From: Corynebacterium vitaeruminis DSM 20294
GTDB taxonomy: Bacteria > Actinomycetota > Actinomycetes > Mycobacteriales > Mycobacteriaceae
DNA: 64,000 nucleotides
Direction: 5' to 3'
NCBI RefSeq assembly: GCF_000550805.1
Contig: NZ_CP004353.1
Location: forward strand, 2,666,001-2,730,000
This document shows, one piece after another, positions 18,285 to 30,980 of the stretch. Each line of letters starts with the position of its first letter. Position 1 is the first letter of the stretch. The notes under the pieces were generated by a model, which worked only from the letters and a program-made list of their open reading frames with translations, was not told where the DNA came from and ran no database searches. A program made the translations under genes and the position numbers.

Positions 18285-20171
18285 ATGAACCTCACCAGCA
18301 AGGCACGCACCTGGGGCGTCGTCGCCCTTTCCGCCGTCCTTATCGCGGCGTCGTGGGCCGTGCCCAACGAAGTCGTTGCAAACGCCCTCATGATCGCCGC
18401 CGCCGTCGTCGCCGGCTACCGCATCGCGGTCTCCGCGGTGCAGGCGCTTCGCATCAAGATGGTCTCGATCGACCTGTTGGTCGTCGTCGCCGCCATCGGG
18501 GCGCTGTTCCTCCACAACTACTGGGAATCCGCCGCAGTCACCTTCCTCTTCGCGCTCGGCAAGGCGCTGGAGAAAGCGACGATGAACCGCACCCGCCAGG
18601 CCTTGTCCGACCTCGTCGAGGCGGCGCCGGAGACCGCGACGGTGCTTCGCGACGGAGAACCCGAAACCGTCGAGCTGTGGGGGCTGGTCCCAGGTGACAC
18701 CGTGCTCGTCCGCAACGGCGAGCAGATCCCCGTCGACGGCAAGGTCATTTCCGGCATGGGCGGCGTCGACGAGGCCACCATCACCGGCGAGTCCGTGCCC
18801 GCGGAGAAGACCGAGGGCGACGGCGTGTACGCGGGCACGTGGCTGCGCAGCGGCGTGCTGCGCGTCGAGGCGACCGGCATCGGCGCCGACTCCACACTCG
18901 CGAAGATCATCCACCGCGTCGAGGACGCCCAGGACGACAAGGCGCGCACGCAGACCTTCCTCGAGAAGTTCTCGCAGTACTACACGCCCGGCGTCATGCT
19001 CGCCTCGCTCCTCGTGGGCCTGTTCACCCGCAACGTCGAGCTCGCGCTCACGCTGCTCGTCATCGCCTGCCCCGGCGCGCTGGTCATCTCCATCCCGGTC
19101 TCGATCGTGGCCGGCATCGGCCGCTCGGCCCGCGACGGCGTGCTCATCAAGGGCGGCGAGTACTTGGAGACGGCCGCCAAAGTCGATGCATTGGTCGTCG
19201 ACAAGACCGGCACGCTGACCACGGGCCGCCCCGTCCTCACCGACGTCGTCGTGCTCGACGCCGACTACACCGAGAACGAGATTCTCGAAGTCGCTGCATC
19301 CGCCGAGACCGCCTCCGAGCACCCCTTGGCCGAGGCAATCATCGCCGGAGCCCGCCAGCGCGGCGTTGCAACGACTGTGGTCGACCAGGCCGAACCCGTC
19401 ACGGGGCAGGGCATCCGCGCCCAGGTTGGCGGCAGGGAGGTCACCGTCGGCTCCGCGGCGCTGCTTGCGCAGCCCCCGAGCACCGATCTCACCGAGCTCA
19501 ACGAGCAGGGCAAGACGGCGATGTACGTCGGAATCGACGGTAGCGCGGTCGGGATCGTCGCCGTCGCCGACACCGCCCGCCCCGAGGCCGCCGCAGCGAT
19601 AAGGTCGTTGCACGATAAGGGAGTCCGCGTCATCATGGCCACCGGCGACGCGCGCCCGGTCGCGGAGAGCATCGCACGGCAGCTGGGCGTTGACGAGGTC
19701 CACGCGCAGCTCATGCCCGAGGACAAGCAGACCATCGTCACCGACTTGCAGTCGCGCGGCTACACCGTTGCCATGCTCGGGGACGGCGTCAACGACACCC
19801 CGGCGCTGGCCCAGTCGGACATCGGCGTGGCCATGGGCGCCGCGGGCTCCCCCGCCGCCATCGAGACCGCCGACATCGCGCTCATGGCCGACCGGCTCAC
19901 CCGCCTGCCCTACGCTCTAGGGCTCGCCCGCCGCACGGTGCGAACGATGCGCCTCAACATCTCCATCGCGCTCGCAACGGTGGCGCTGCTCGTCGCGGGC
20001 GTCATCGCGGGCGGGGTGACCATGGCGATCGGTATGCTCGTCCACGAGGCCAGCGTCCTCGTCGTCATCGGCATCGCGATGCTGCTCCTGCGCCCCACGC
20101 TCAAGGAAGTTGGCGTTGCGACGCCTACGGCACCGCACCGCAAGGACACGGCCCAGCCGCTGCACTCCTAA
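18285..20171 (+). CDS. P1B-type heavy-metal-translocating ATPase with a CPG metal motif
   Basis: Membrane pump exporting soft metal ions; 628 residues, with no N-terminal HMA domain (that module is the separate gene upstream). In order: three or four N-terminal helices, the actuator domain with TGES (ITGESVPAEK), the transmembrane metal motif Cys262-Pro263-Gly264, the phosphorylation site Asp306 in DKTGT, the P1B-specific HP pair (His346), GDGVND with Asp500, and two C-terminal helices. CPG replaces the usual CPC/CPH/SPC/TPC, so metal specificity cannot be read off. ATG 18285 has GGAAGAAA upstream. Exact motif A copies are at 18372, 19367 and 19604. Probably activated by the adjacent Crp/Fnr protein. 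Confidence 0.9.
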   Translation: MNLTSKARTWGVVALSAVLIAASWAVPNEVVANALMIAAAVVAGYRIAVSAVQALRIKMVSIDLLVVVAAIGALFLHNYWESAAVTFLFALGKALEKATMNRTRQALSDLVEAAPETATVLRDGEPETVELWGLVPGDTVLVRNGEQIPVDGKVISGMGGVDEATITGESVPAEKTEGDGVYAGTWLRSGVLRVEATGIGADSTLAKIIHRVEDAQDDKARTQTFLEKFSQYYTPGVMLASLLVGLFTRNVELALTLLVIACPGALVISIPVSIVAGIGRSARDGVLIKGGEYLETAAKVDALVVDKTGTLTTGRPVLTDVVVLDADYTENEILEVAASAETASEHPLAEAIIAGARQRGVATTVVDQAEPVTGQGIRAQVGGREVTVGSAALLAQPPSTDLTELNEQGKTAMYVGIDGSAVGIVAVADTARPEAAAAIRSLHDKGVRVIMATGDARPVAESIARQLGVDEVHAQLMPEDKQTIVTDLQSRGYTVAMLGDGVNDTPALAQSDIGVAMGAAGSPAAIETADIALMADRLTRLPYALGLARRTVRTMRLNISIALATVALLVAGVIAGGVTMAIGMLVHEASVLVVIGIAMLLLRPTLKEVGVATPTAPHRKDTAQPLHS

Positions 20172-20189
20172 GCCACCGCAAAGTCGCTG

Positions 20190-20230
20190 CAAGCGCCCGG
20201 ATCCCAGGTCAGCTGGGGTCCGGGCGCTTG
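20190..20230. terminator. Bidirectional terminator between ATPase and DUF4185 genes
   Basis: A 12-bp stem CAAGCGCCCGGA/TCCGGGCGCTTG (20190-20201 and 20219-20230), with an inner hairpin, lies between convergent genes. Motif A (variant at 20183) and motif B (20238) flank it on either side. Confidence 0.75.
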
Positions 20231-20259
20231 TGCCGTAGGCGTCGATAAGCGATGCGAAA

Positions 20260-21507
20260 CTACAAGACGGTCGTGTCGCTATCGGTGACGGTGACGTCGA
20301 CGTCGGCCTGGTTCGTGGTCGGCGCCGGGTCGGGACCTGCGAGGTTGATGCCGAAGAAGGTGTCGAGGCCCTTCACGTTGAACTGCGTGCTCGTGTAGGT
20401 GGAGTTGTTGCTCGTGTTCCAGTGCGAGACGATGAGGTCCATGTTGTCGATCGTCGAGCCGGGCACGATGTAGCCGCCGTAGAGCTGCGTGAAGTTGTTC
20501 GGGGACTGGGCCGATCCCCAGCCGCCGGTGCCCGCGACGACCACGTAGGCCGGCGCGATCTCGTTCCAGTCGCGGGCGATTTCGTCGGAGATGCGCACCT
20601 CGATCGCCATGGTCGCGGCGTTGAACATGACGTGGACCCAGTGGCCCTGGATGTAGCGCAGGCACATCTCGCCCGCGCTGACGTTGGTCCTAAGGATCGC
20701 GGTCCCTTCGTTGCTCCAGACGCCGGTGGTGGGATCGTAGATCTCCCACTTGGTGCGGTCGCCGATGTCCTCGATGCGGAAGCGCGACAGGTACACCGGG
20801 TCCTTGCGCTTGAACTCGGAGGAGGTGACGTAGATGTAGCCGTCGGGGCCGCGGTCCCAGGAGATAAGGTTGCCTTTCCCCTTCATGTACGAGGTCGAGG
20901 TCTTGCCCTCCGACTGCCAGGTCATCCCGTAGTCGGCGGAGGAGAAGATCTCGGTGGACAGCACGTTGCCGATGCCCTTGTTCCACATGCCCTGCATGTA
21001 GAGGGTGCCGTCGATGTTGATGATGTCCGAGGGGATGAGGGTGAGCCCGTCGGTGTGCGCGTAGTCGATGAGCTGCTGCACCTCCGCGCCGTCGTTGAGC
21101 GGGCGGGTGATGGTGATCGAGCCGTCGGCGCCCATCTGCGCAACGACCCCCACGGGGCTCATCCACGTACCACCGAGCCTCTCCGCGGTAAAGGAATCGC
21201 CGAAGACGATGGCGAACTCCTCGCCCGCGCCCACCGGCGCCATGACACCCAGGTCCGCGCCGACGAGGCCGATTTGGCCCGTCTGCGCGCGGCCCACGAT
21301 GTCGCCGATGAGGGTGACGTCGAGGCCCTCGGAGATCGCGCGAATCTGCTGGCCGATGGGGTCGGAGTTGTTCACGAGCGAGGATCCGGAGCTTCCCGAG
21401 AGGTTTGAGGATCCGGAGGACTGGGCGTGGGCGGGGACGGTCGCAAAGGTCGCTGACGCGGTAAGCGTTGCGGCGACGGCGAGGCGCGCGAGGCGGGTCT
21501 TAAGCAT
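20260..21507 (-). CDS. Secreted DUF4185-domain protein
   Basis: Exported protein of 415 residues with a Sec signal peptide (MLKTRLARLAVAATLTASATFATVPAHAQ, cut after AHA). A Ser/Gly linker follows, then a beta-propeller-like domain of DUF4185 type, with repeated FGDSF, YVTSSEF and GGYIVPGS-like blades. DUF4185 proteins are common secreted proteins of mycolate-containing actinobacteria. Some resemble glycoside hydrolase folds, and a role on arabinogalactan-type glycans is plausible but inferred. It is convergent with the ATPase and upstream of the accD3 terminator. Confidence 0.8.
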   Translation of the reverse strand: MLKTRLARLAVAATLTASATFATVPAHAQSSGSSNLSGSSGSSLVNNSDPIGQQIRAISEGLDVTLIGDIVGRAQTGQIGLVGADLGVMAPVGAGEEFAIVFGDSFTAERLGGTWMSPVGVVAQMGADGSITITRPLNDGAEVQQLIDYAHTDGLTLIPSDIINIDGTLYMQGMWNKGIGNVLSTEIFSSADYGMTWQSEGKTSTSYMKGKGNLISWDRGPDGYIYVTSSEFKRKDPVYLSRFRIEDIGDRTKWEIYDPTTGVWSNEGTAILRTNVSAGEMCLRYIQGHWVHVMFNAATMAIEVRISDEIARDWNEIAPAYVVVAGTGGWGSAQSPNNFTQLYGGYIVPGSTIDNMDLIVSHWNTSNNSTYTSTQFNVKGLDTFFGINLAGPDPAPTTNQADVDVTVTDSDTTVL

Positions 21508-21608
21508 GAGGAGGGGATTTTCTTCAGGTTGTTATTGGGGTTGGGCCGTTGTTAAAGATAATGGAATCGCCACCCGTCAATAACGCGAGCGGCGTTTTTA
21601 CCCCCTCC

Positions 21609-21646
21609 GCTTGTCGACGCCTTCGGCGCCGTAGGCGTCGGAAAGC
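21609..21646. repeat. Inverted pair of motif B copies
   Basis: GCTTGTCGACGCC (21609-21621) and GGCGTCGGAAAGC (21634-21646) face each other across a 12-base GC-rich loop, so the pair can fold as a hairpin with a CGACGCC/GGCGTCG core. It lies between the DUF4185 start and the accD3 terminator. Confidence 0.7.
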
Positions 21647-21654
21647 ATGAAAAA

Positions 21655-21683
21655 GCTCCCCTGCCTGTAACGGCGAGGGGAGC
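21655..21683 (-). terminator. Intrinsic terminator of the pks13-accD3 transcript
   Basis: An 8-bp stem GCTCCCCT/AGGGGAGC is followed on the minus strand by a run of five T. It lies 17 bases past the accD3 stop. The full motif A palindrome (21688-21701) lies between stop and terminator and overlaps the stop codon. Confidence 0.82.
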
Positions 21684-21700
21684 GAAAGTCGTTGCAACGA

Positions 21701-23254
21701 CTACATCGGGGCGATCGTGTGCTTCTTCTCCAGGTCCTTTTCCTGCTTGTCAGAGAGCTGGCGCAGCGCCTGGCGCAGCATGAGGCGGGTCTGGTTCGGC
21801 TCGATGATGGCATCGAGGTACCCGCGCTCGGCGGCGACGTACGGGCTGGTCATGTTCTCGTCGTAGAAGTCCATGAAGACCTTCTTCATGTAATTGCGCT
21901 GGGCCTCGTCCTCGATCTTGGCCAGCTGCTTGCCCTGGATCATGACCACGGCGGCGGACGCGCCCATGACGGCGATCTGCGCGGTAGGCCACGCGAGATT
22001 GATGTCGCCAGTCAGGTTCTTCGAGCCCATGACCGCGTACGCTCCGCCGTAGGCCTTGCGCACGATGAGCGAGACCTTCGGCACGGTCGCCTCGACGAGC
22101 GCAAACGCGAGCTTGGCGCCGCGGTGGATGAGTCCCACCTGCTCCTGCTGCACGCCGGGCAGGTAGCCGGGGGTGTCCACGACGAAGATGAGCGGGATGT
22201 TGTAGGCGTCGCAGATGCGGATGAAGCGCGCGGCCTTGTCGGCGGCGTCGGCGTCGATGCAGCCCGCAAACTCCAATGGCTGGTTGGCCACGATGCCTAC
22301 GCTGCGGCCGTCGACGCGGGAGAACGCAGTGATGATGTTCGACGCGTAGTTCGGCTGGATCTCTTGGACATCATCGTTGTCGAAGAGCTTGTTGAGCAGA
22401 TCGTGCATGTCGTAGCCGGCGTTGGTGTCGTCCGGCATGAAGGTGTCGAGCGTTTCGTCGACTGCTACCGCTTCGTCCGCTGGCGCCCAGTATTCGGGGA
22501 CGGGATCGTTGCAGGTCAGCGGCAAGCGATCGAGAAGATCATGCACCCAGTTGAAGGCATCCTCCTCGTCGCGGGCGACATAGGAGACGTTTCCGTTGAG
22601 CTCCTGCTGGCGGGCGCCGCCAAGTTCGGCGGAGGTGATCTCCTCGCCGGTGACCTCCTTGATCACGGCGGGGCCGGTGACGTACATCTCGGCCTCGCCG
22701 TCGACGGCGATGACGAAGTCGGTGGTCACGGGCGCGTAGACCGCACCACCCGCGGACTTGCCCATCATGATGGAGATCTGCGGGCTGCGGCCGGACAGCG
22801 GAAGCTGGCGGCGGGCGATCTCGGAGTACATGGCCAGAGACGTCACGGCGTCCTGGATGCGGGCGCCGCCGGAGTCCTGGATGCCGATGACCGGGCAGCC
22901 GATCTTGATGGCCATGTCCATGACCTCGCACACCTTGCGGCCGAAGGTCTCGCCGACGGAGCCGCCGTAGACGGTCTTGTCGTGGGCGTAGATGGCCACG
23001 GGGCGGCCGTCGATGCGGCCGTAGCCGGTGACCACGCCGTCGGAGTACGGCGCGTCCTTGTCGTCCGGGGTGCGGCCCAGCGCACCGATCTCCACGAACG
23101 AGCCCTTATCCAACAGCCTGTTGATGCGCTGGCGCGGGGTGGTGCGTCCGGCCTCGTCGCGCTTGGCGCGAGCGCGCTCGCTGCCCGGGTCCTGCGCCTT
23201 TTCCAAGCGTGCGCGAAGATCCGCCAGCTTCTCGGCGGTGGTATTCAGGCTCAC
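21701..23254 (-). CDS. accD3: Acyl-CoA carboxylase beta subunit of mycolate synthesis (AccD3, orthologue of mycobacterial AccD4)
   Basis: Carboxyltransferase subunit that makes the 2-carboxyacyl-CoA extender consumed by Pks13. It acts with biotinylated AccA3/AccBC, the second beta subunit AccD and the epsilon subunit AccE. 517 residues in two crotonase-like halves. The N-half carries GGSVGETFGRKVCEV and the oxyanion segment DSGGARIQD; the C-half carries VVDTPGYLPGVQQEQ and the Gly-Ala pair in GGAYAVMGSK. The C-terminal KKHTIAPM is typical. It lies directly downstream of pks13 on the same strand with a 64-base gap. Its TAG stop is within a motif A palindrome. Confidence 0.93.
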   Translation of the reverse strand: MSLNTTAEKLADLRARLEKAQDPGSERARAKRDEAGRTTPRQRINRLLDKGSFVEIGALGRTPDDKDAPYSDGVVTGYGRIDGRPVAIYAHDKTVYGGSVGETFGRKVCEVMDMAIKIGCPVIGIQDSGGARIQDAVTSLAMYSEIARRQLPLSGRSPQISIMMGKSAGGAVYAPVTTDFVIAVDGEAEMYVTGPAVIKEVTGEEITSAELGGARQQELNGNVSYVARDEEDAFNWVHDLLDRLPLTCNDPVPEYWAPADEAVAVDETLDTFMPDDTNAGYDMHDLLNKLFDNDDVQEIQPNYASNIITAFSRVDGRSVGIVANQPLEFAGCIDADAADKAARFIRICDAYNIPLIFVVDTPGYLPGVQQEQVGLIHRGAKLAFALVEATVPKVSLIVRKAYGGAYAVMGSKNLTGDINLAWPTAQIAVMGASAAVVMIQGKQLAKIEDEAQRNYMKKVFMDFYDENMTSPYVAAERGYLDAIIEPNQTRLMLRQALRQLSDKQEKDLEKKHTIAPM

Positions 23255-23318
23255 TGTGGTTTCCTGCCTTGCTTTCCTAATTCTTGATGGTGCTGCTTTC
23301 GCGCAAGCACTAGGGGTG

Positions 23319-28196
<4,878 letters not shown>

Positions 28197-28435
28197 CGGA
28201 GATTTTTCCCTCTATCTCGGCTCTACGTTGACCCGCGCCGCGGTTTTGACGCCTGACGCGCAAAGTTAACGATTTAGAACATAAGTCCGTCTATTCTATA
28301 TCGCCACAATGGTCACAATCGTTTCACGGGATTCGCCACACATTACTCCCAGAAACTTTTTATCTTTTCCACTGACAAATTCTATTTCGCCCCGGTCCGC
28401 ACTCGTTCCACCGGGGGAGCATGTCGCGGCAGATT
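28197..28435. other. Leader of pks13
   Basis: 239 bases, AT-rich relative to neighbours, between the YbjN-like gene and pks13. A -10-like TAGAAT on the minus strand (28293-28298) is the best promoter candidate, which would give pks13-accD3 its own promoter. A motif B copy at 28451-28463 overlaps the 3' end of the YbjN-like gene. Confidence 0.35.
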
Positions 28436-28891
28436 CTAGGTTTGCTTTTCGCTTATCGACGCCAAGGCCACCCGCTCGTAGTCCCCGATCGCGGTGGCGG
28501 CCTGGTTGATCGCCGTGGCCACCCACGCGGTGAGCTGGGCATCGCTCGCCCCGGCGGGTAAAAGAATGACCACCTCCACGGCCGCGGCGACCGCCGTGGG
28601 GGTGTCGATCGACCCCTCGTAGAACAGGTGGGTCGAGCACAGCCGGTTGACGCTGGCGAAGCGGTTGCACCACGCCATGACCTCGGGTTTCTTCTCCAGC
28701 GCGAGGAAGGTCGTGGGGTAGGCCGTGACCACGAGCGCGTGCGTGGCGATCCCGGCACCCACGCTTATTCGCGCCCCCTTGTACTTGACCGCGAGCATCT
28801 GCTGCTCCTCGTTGGCCAGCGCCTGGAAGCCGAGCCTGTCGACGGCCGCGCGGACGCGGTCAAAGTCGACCTCGCGCACGTGGTCACTCAT
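28436..28891 (-). CDS. YbjN-like protein, second of a pair
   Basis: Protein of 151 residues with the alpha/beta pattern of YbjN/type III chaperone-like proteins. It opens with VDFDRVRAAVDRLGFQAL, a hydrophobic strand segment follows, and the C-terminal helix carries NQAATAIGDYERVALA. No signal peptide or helix for the membrane. It overlaps the upstream YbjN-like gene by 4 bases (ATGA), so translation is coupled. In actinobacteria such pairs are common but of unknown function. Its last codons include a motif B copy. Confidence 0.6.
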   Translation of the reverse strand: MSDHVREVDFDRVRAAVDRLGFQALANEEQQMLAVKYKGARISVGAGIATHALVVTAYPTTFLALEKKPEVMAWCNRFASVNRLCSTHLFYEGSIDTPTAVAAAVEVVILLPAGASDAQLTAWVATAINQAATAIGDYERVALASISEKQT

Positions 28892-29322
28892 GGTTTTCCC
28901 CCGTTAGCGTGGGACTCGACGAGCTCGGGGAACCGGGCCGCGAGCATGCCCGCGGCCGCGGCGTGCAGCTGGATCTGGGTGTCCAGCAGCGCCACCAGCT
29001 GCGGGGTGGAAAGCCCCCCGGCAATGGGGTGGTCGCTTTTGAGGGTGAGGACGTACCCGGAACCGGTGTCTTGAAAGGTAAACGCGGGCGCGATGAGGTG
29101 GGAGTTGCGCTCGGCGACGAAGTCCGCGAGCTCCGCCCGGCGCGAGGCGGGGATCTCGTAGCGCCAGCGGGAGGTGGACATAAACAGCAGGTCGCTGACG
29201 GTGAGGTACAGGGAAAAGTCGGAGTAGGGAACCACCACTCCCCCGGCCTCCGTCTGACTGAACGTGAAGTTTCCGCGCGTGAGAATCTCTGCGACCCTGG
29301 CCATCGTGATCGGGGTGGTCAT
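28888..29322 (-). CDS. YbjN-like protein, first of a pair
   Basis: Protein of 144 residues, related in pattern to its downstream neighbour: MTTPITMARVAEILTRGNFTF, then beta strands with SLYLTVSDLLFMS, a helix with RRAELADFVAERNS, and a C-terminal helix. It starts 53 bases after the ABC permease stop and is probably cotranscribed with the ABC genes. Function unknown; a chaperone or adaptor role is only suggested by fold. Confidence 0.6.
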   Translation of the reverse strand: MTTPITMARVAEILTRGNFTFSQTEAGGVVVPYSDFSLYLTVSDLLFMSTSRWRYEIPASRRAELADFVAERNSHLIAPAFTFQDTGSGYVLTLKSDHPIAGGLSTPQLVALLDTQIQLHAAAAGMLAARFPELVESHANGGKP

Positions 29323-29375
29323 GCGCGCCCTCCTTCCGGTCGTGCTCCGCTTCGGGCATCACCTCGACTCTATAG

Positions 29376-30977
29376 CTAGGTGGTCACCTCGCGCCTGCGA
29401 ACTCCCCACACGCCCACGCCCGCGAGCGCGAGCCCCAAGAGGGAGAGCACCACCGCGTGGGCCACGTGCGCGTTCTCCAGCGTGTAGGTCATGCTAAACG
29501 GCGAGTAGTCCACCAGCCACGAGGGCAGGGAGAAGATCTCGCCGAACGCGGTGACGAACGCGGAGGCCACCACCGGCGCCCACGCCCACAGCGACCACCT
29601 CGGCCACAGCCCCACCAGCGCCGCGGCCAGCCCGACGAAGAAGGCGCCTGGGCCGAACAGGCTCAGGGTCACTTTGGCAAGCACGTCGTACAGGTCGCCC
29701 AGGTGGGTGGACAGCCCGATGGCCCCGCCGAGGAAGAGCCCGACCAGGAGGAGGATAAACGCCGCGAAGACCACGATGAGTTCCTCGAGCAAGGGGCTGT
29801 GCCTCGGCCTGCCCGTCGAGCGGACGATCTCGACGATGCCGGCCTGCTCGAGCCTGCGGTGGGTGAGCACGAGCTGCACCACGGCCACGGCGACGAGGAT
29901 GGAGGTAAACGTGGTCATGTAGATGAGGAAGTTGGTGATGAGATCGCCCTCGGGGAGGAGGTCGACGAAGACCTGGCCCGCGTGGTCGTCGGACTCGATC
30001 ATCTCCTTGATGCTCGCCGACAGCGAGACCATGAACGCCTCGATGGCGGTGACCACCACCAGCCACGTCCACACCTGTCCCCTGCTCACCCGCCACAGGA
30101 TGCCGGGCACCGTGCGGAAAGCGCGCGCCTCGGTCGATTCCGCGTGCCTGCGCTCGCGCACGAGGCTTGCGCCGAAGGGCCGAAGGCCGTCGACAAGCAC
30201 GAGCAAGGCGGCGACGACGCCGCACGCGCCGCACAACAGAAGCCCCTTGCGCCAGTCGTTGTCGTTGTAGGGGTCTATGACGGATTTCCATCCGAGGGGG
30301 CTGAGCCAGTTGAGCCAGCCGTGGTTGCCGGTGCCAGCGCTGTCCGCGTAGGCGCGCACGACGTAGTTGAGCCCCAGCGAGGACATGCCGATGCGCCCCG
30401 GCGAGGAATGCCCGCCCGCGAAGAGCTGGAAAACCCCCGCCAGCAGCACGGAGCCGAAGGTCGACAGCCAGACCATCCAGGAGAAGTACGCCGCACCGGT
30501 CCAGTCGAACTCGTCGAAGAAGTAGACCTGGACGCCTAGTGACAAGAAGGTGAGCACCGCCAGCGCGCCGGTGAGTACGAAGCTGGAGACGAGCGCCGCG
30601 ATGATCGGCGTCCTGCGGCGCATGCCGCCCGCGCGGACCAGCTCGAGGCGGCCGTCGTTCTCCCACGTGCGGTAGCTTGCCGAGTAGTGCAGCACCGCCA
30701 TGACCGCGCCGAGGAGCACGACCCACATGGCCATCTCCCAGTTGATGACCTGCCCCAGCGTGCCGGGTTCCTCGAGGGTGCCGTAGAGGGCGCGGGTGGC
30801 CTTGTTCGAGCGCATGCTGGCGACCAAGACCTGCCGGTCCGAGACCTCCGGGTAGTAGTCGAAGTAAGACCACGGAAAGATCGAGACCGCGAGCGTGAGG
30901 CACAGAAGCCAGACGAGGTTGACGCGGCGGCGGGCCCGGAGGTGGAAGGCCGCGAGTGCGGACACGGAGCGCAGCAT
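29376..30977 (-). CDS. ABC-2 type exporter permease (polyketide-antibiotic exporter-like)
   Basis: Integral membrane protein of 533 residues with about twelve hydrophobic segments in two similar halves (each with a large loop after the first helix). This is the layout of the fused ABC-2 permeases annotated as exporters of polyketide antibiotics. The ATPase gene ends 3 bases upstream, so the two form a transporter. Substrate unknown. Its place between pks13 and fadD32 could mean a lipid or envelope substrate, but homologues are also drug exporters. Confidence 0.78.
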   Translation of the reverse strand: MLRSVSALAAFHLRARRRVNLVWLLCLTLAVSIFPWSYFDYYPEVSDRQVLVASMRSNKATRALYGTLEEPGTLGQVINWEMAMWVVLLGAVMAVLHYSASYRTWENDGRLELVRAGGMRRRTPIIAALVSSFVLTGALAVLTFLSLGVQVYFFDEFDWTGAAYFSWMVWLSTFGSVLLAGVFQLFAGGHSSPGRIGMSSLGLNYVVRAYADSAGTGNHGWLNWLSPLGWKSVIDPYNDNDWRKGLLLCGACGVVAALLVLVDGLRPFGASLVRERRHAESTEARAFRTVPGILWRVSRGQVWTWLVVVTAIEAFMVSLSASIKEMIESDDHAGQVFVDLLPEGDLITNFLIYMTTFTSILVAVAVVQLVLTHRRLEQAGIVEIVRSTGRPRHSPLLEELIVVFAAFILLLVGLFLGGAIGLSTHLGDLYDVLAKVTLSLFGPGAFFVGLAAALVGLWPRWSLWAWAPVVASAFVTAFGEIFSLPSWLVDYSPFSMTYTLENAHVAHAVVLSLLGLALAGVGVWGVRRREVTT

Positions 30978-30980
30978 CGC

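Larger units (their letters stand above)
399..21701. repeat. Dispersed palindromic motif family A, core GTCGTTGCAACGAC
   Basis: A short motif occurs again and again, mostly as one arm plus centre (GTCGTTGCA or its complement TGCAACGAC), and as the whole palindrome at 18221-18234 and 21688-21701. Starts of GTCGTTGCA seen: 399, 1730, 2567, 3117, 4916, 5036, 10621, 12482, 13433, 15782, 16650, 18221, 18372, 19604, 21688. Starts of TGCAACGAC: 819, 1969, 2937, 3229, 14455, 14926, 15418, 16408, 16519, 17768, 18226, 19367, 21693. Many one-base variants (GTCGATGCA, GTCGCTGCA, TGCAGCGAC) lie between them. Inside genes it is usually read as Asp-Ala-Thr-Thr or Glu-Val-Val-Ala. I saw no exact copy after 21701. 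Confidence 0.85.

Noticed and set aside
399..21701. Motif A as terminal repeats of a small transposon (MITE-like)
   Set aside because: Copies have no shared flanks, no fixed length between pairs and no target duplications; most are single half-motifs in coding sequence.
22506..22514. ATCGTTGCA near the start of the motif-A-free part
   Set aside because: It lacks the leading G-T-C, so I did not count it as an exact motif A copy.
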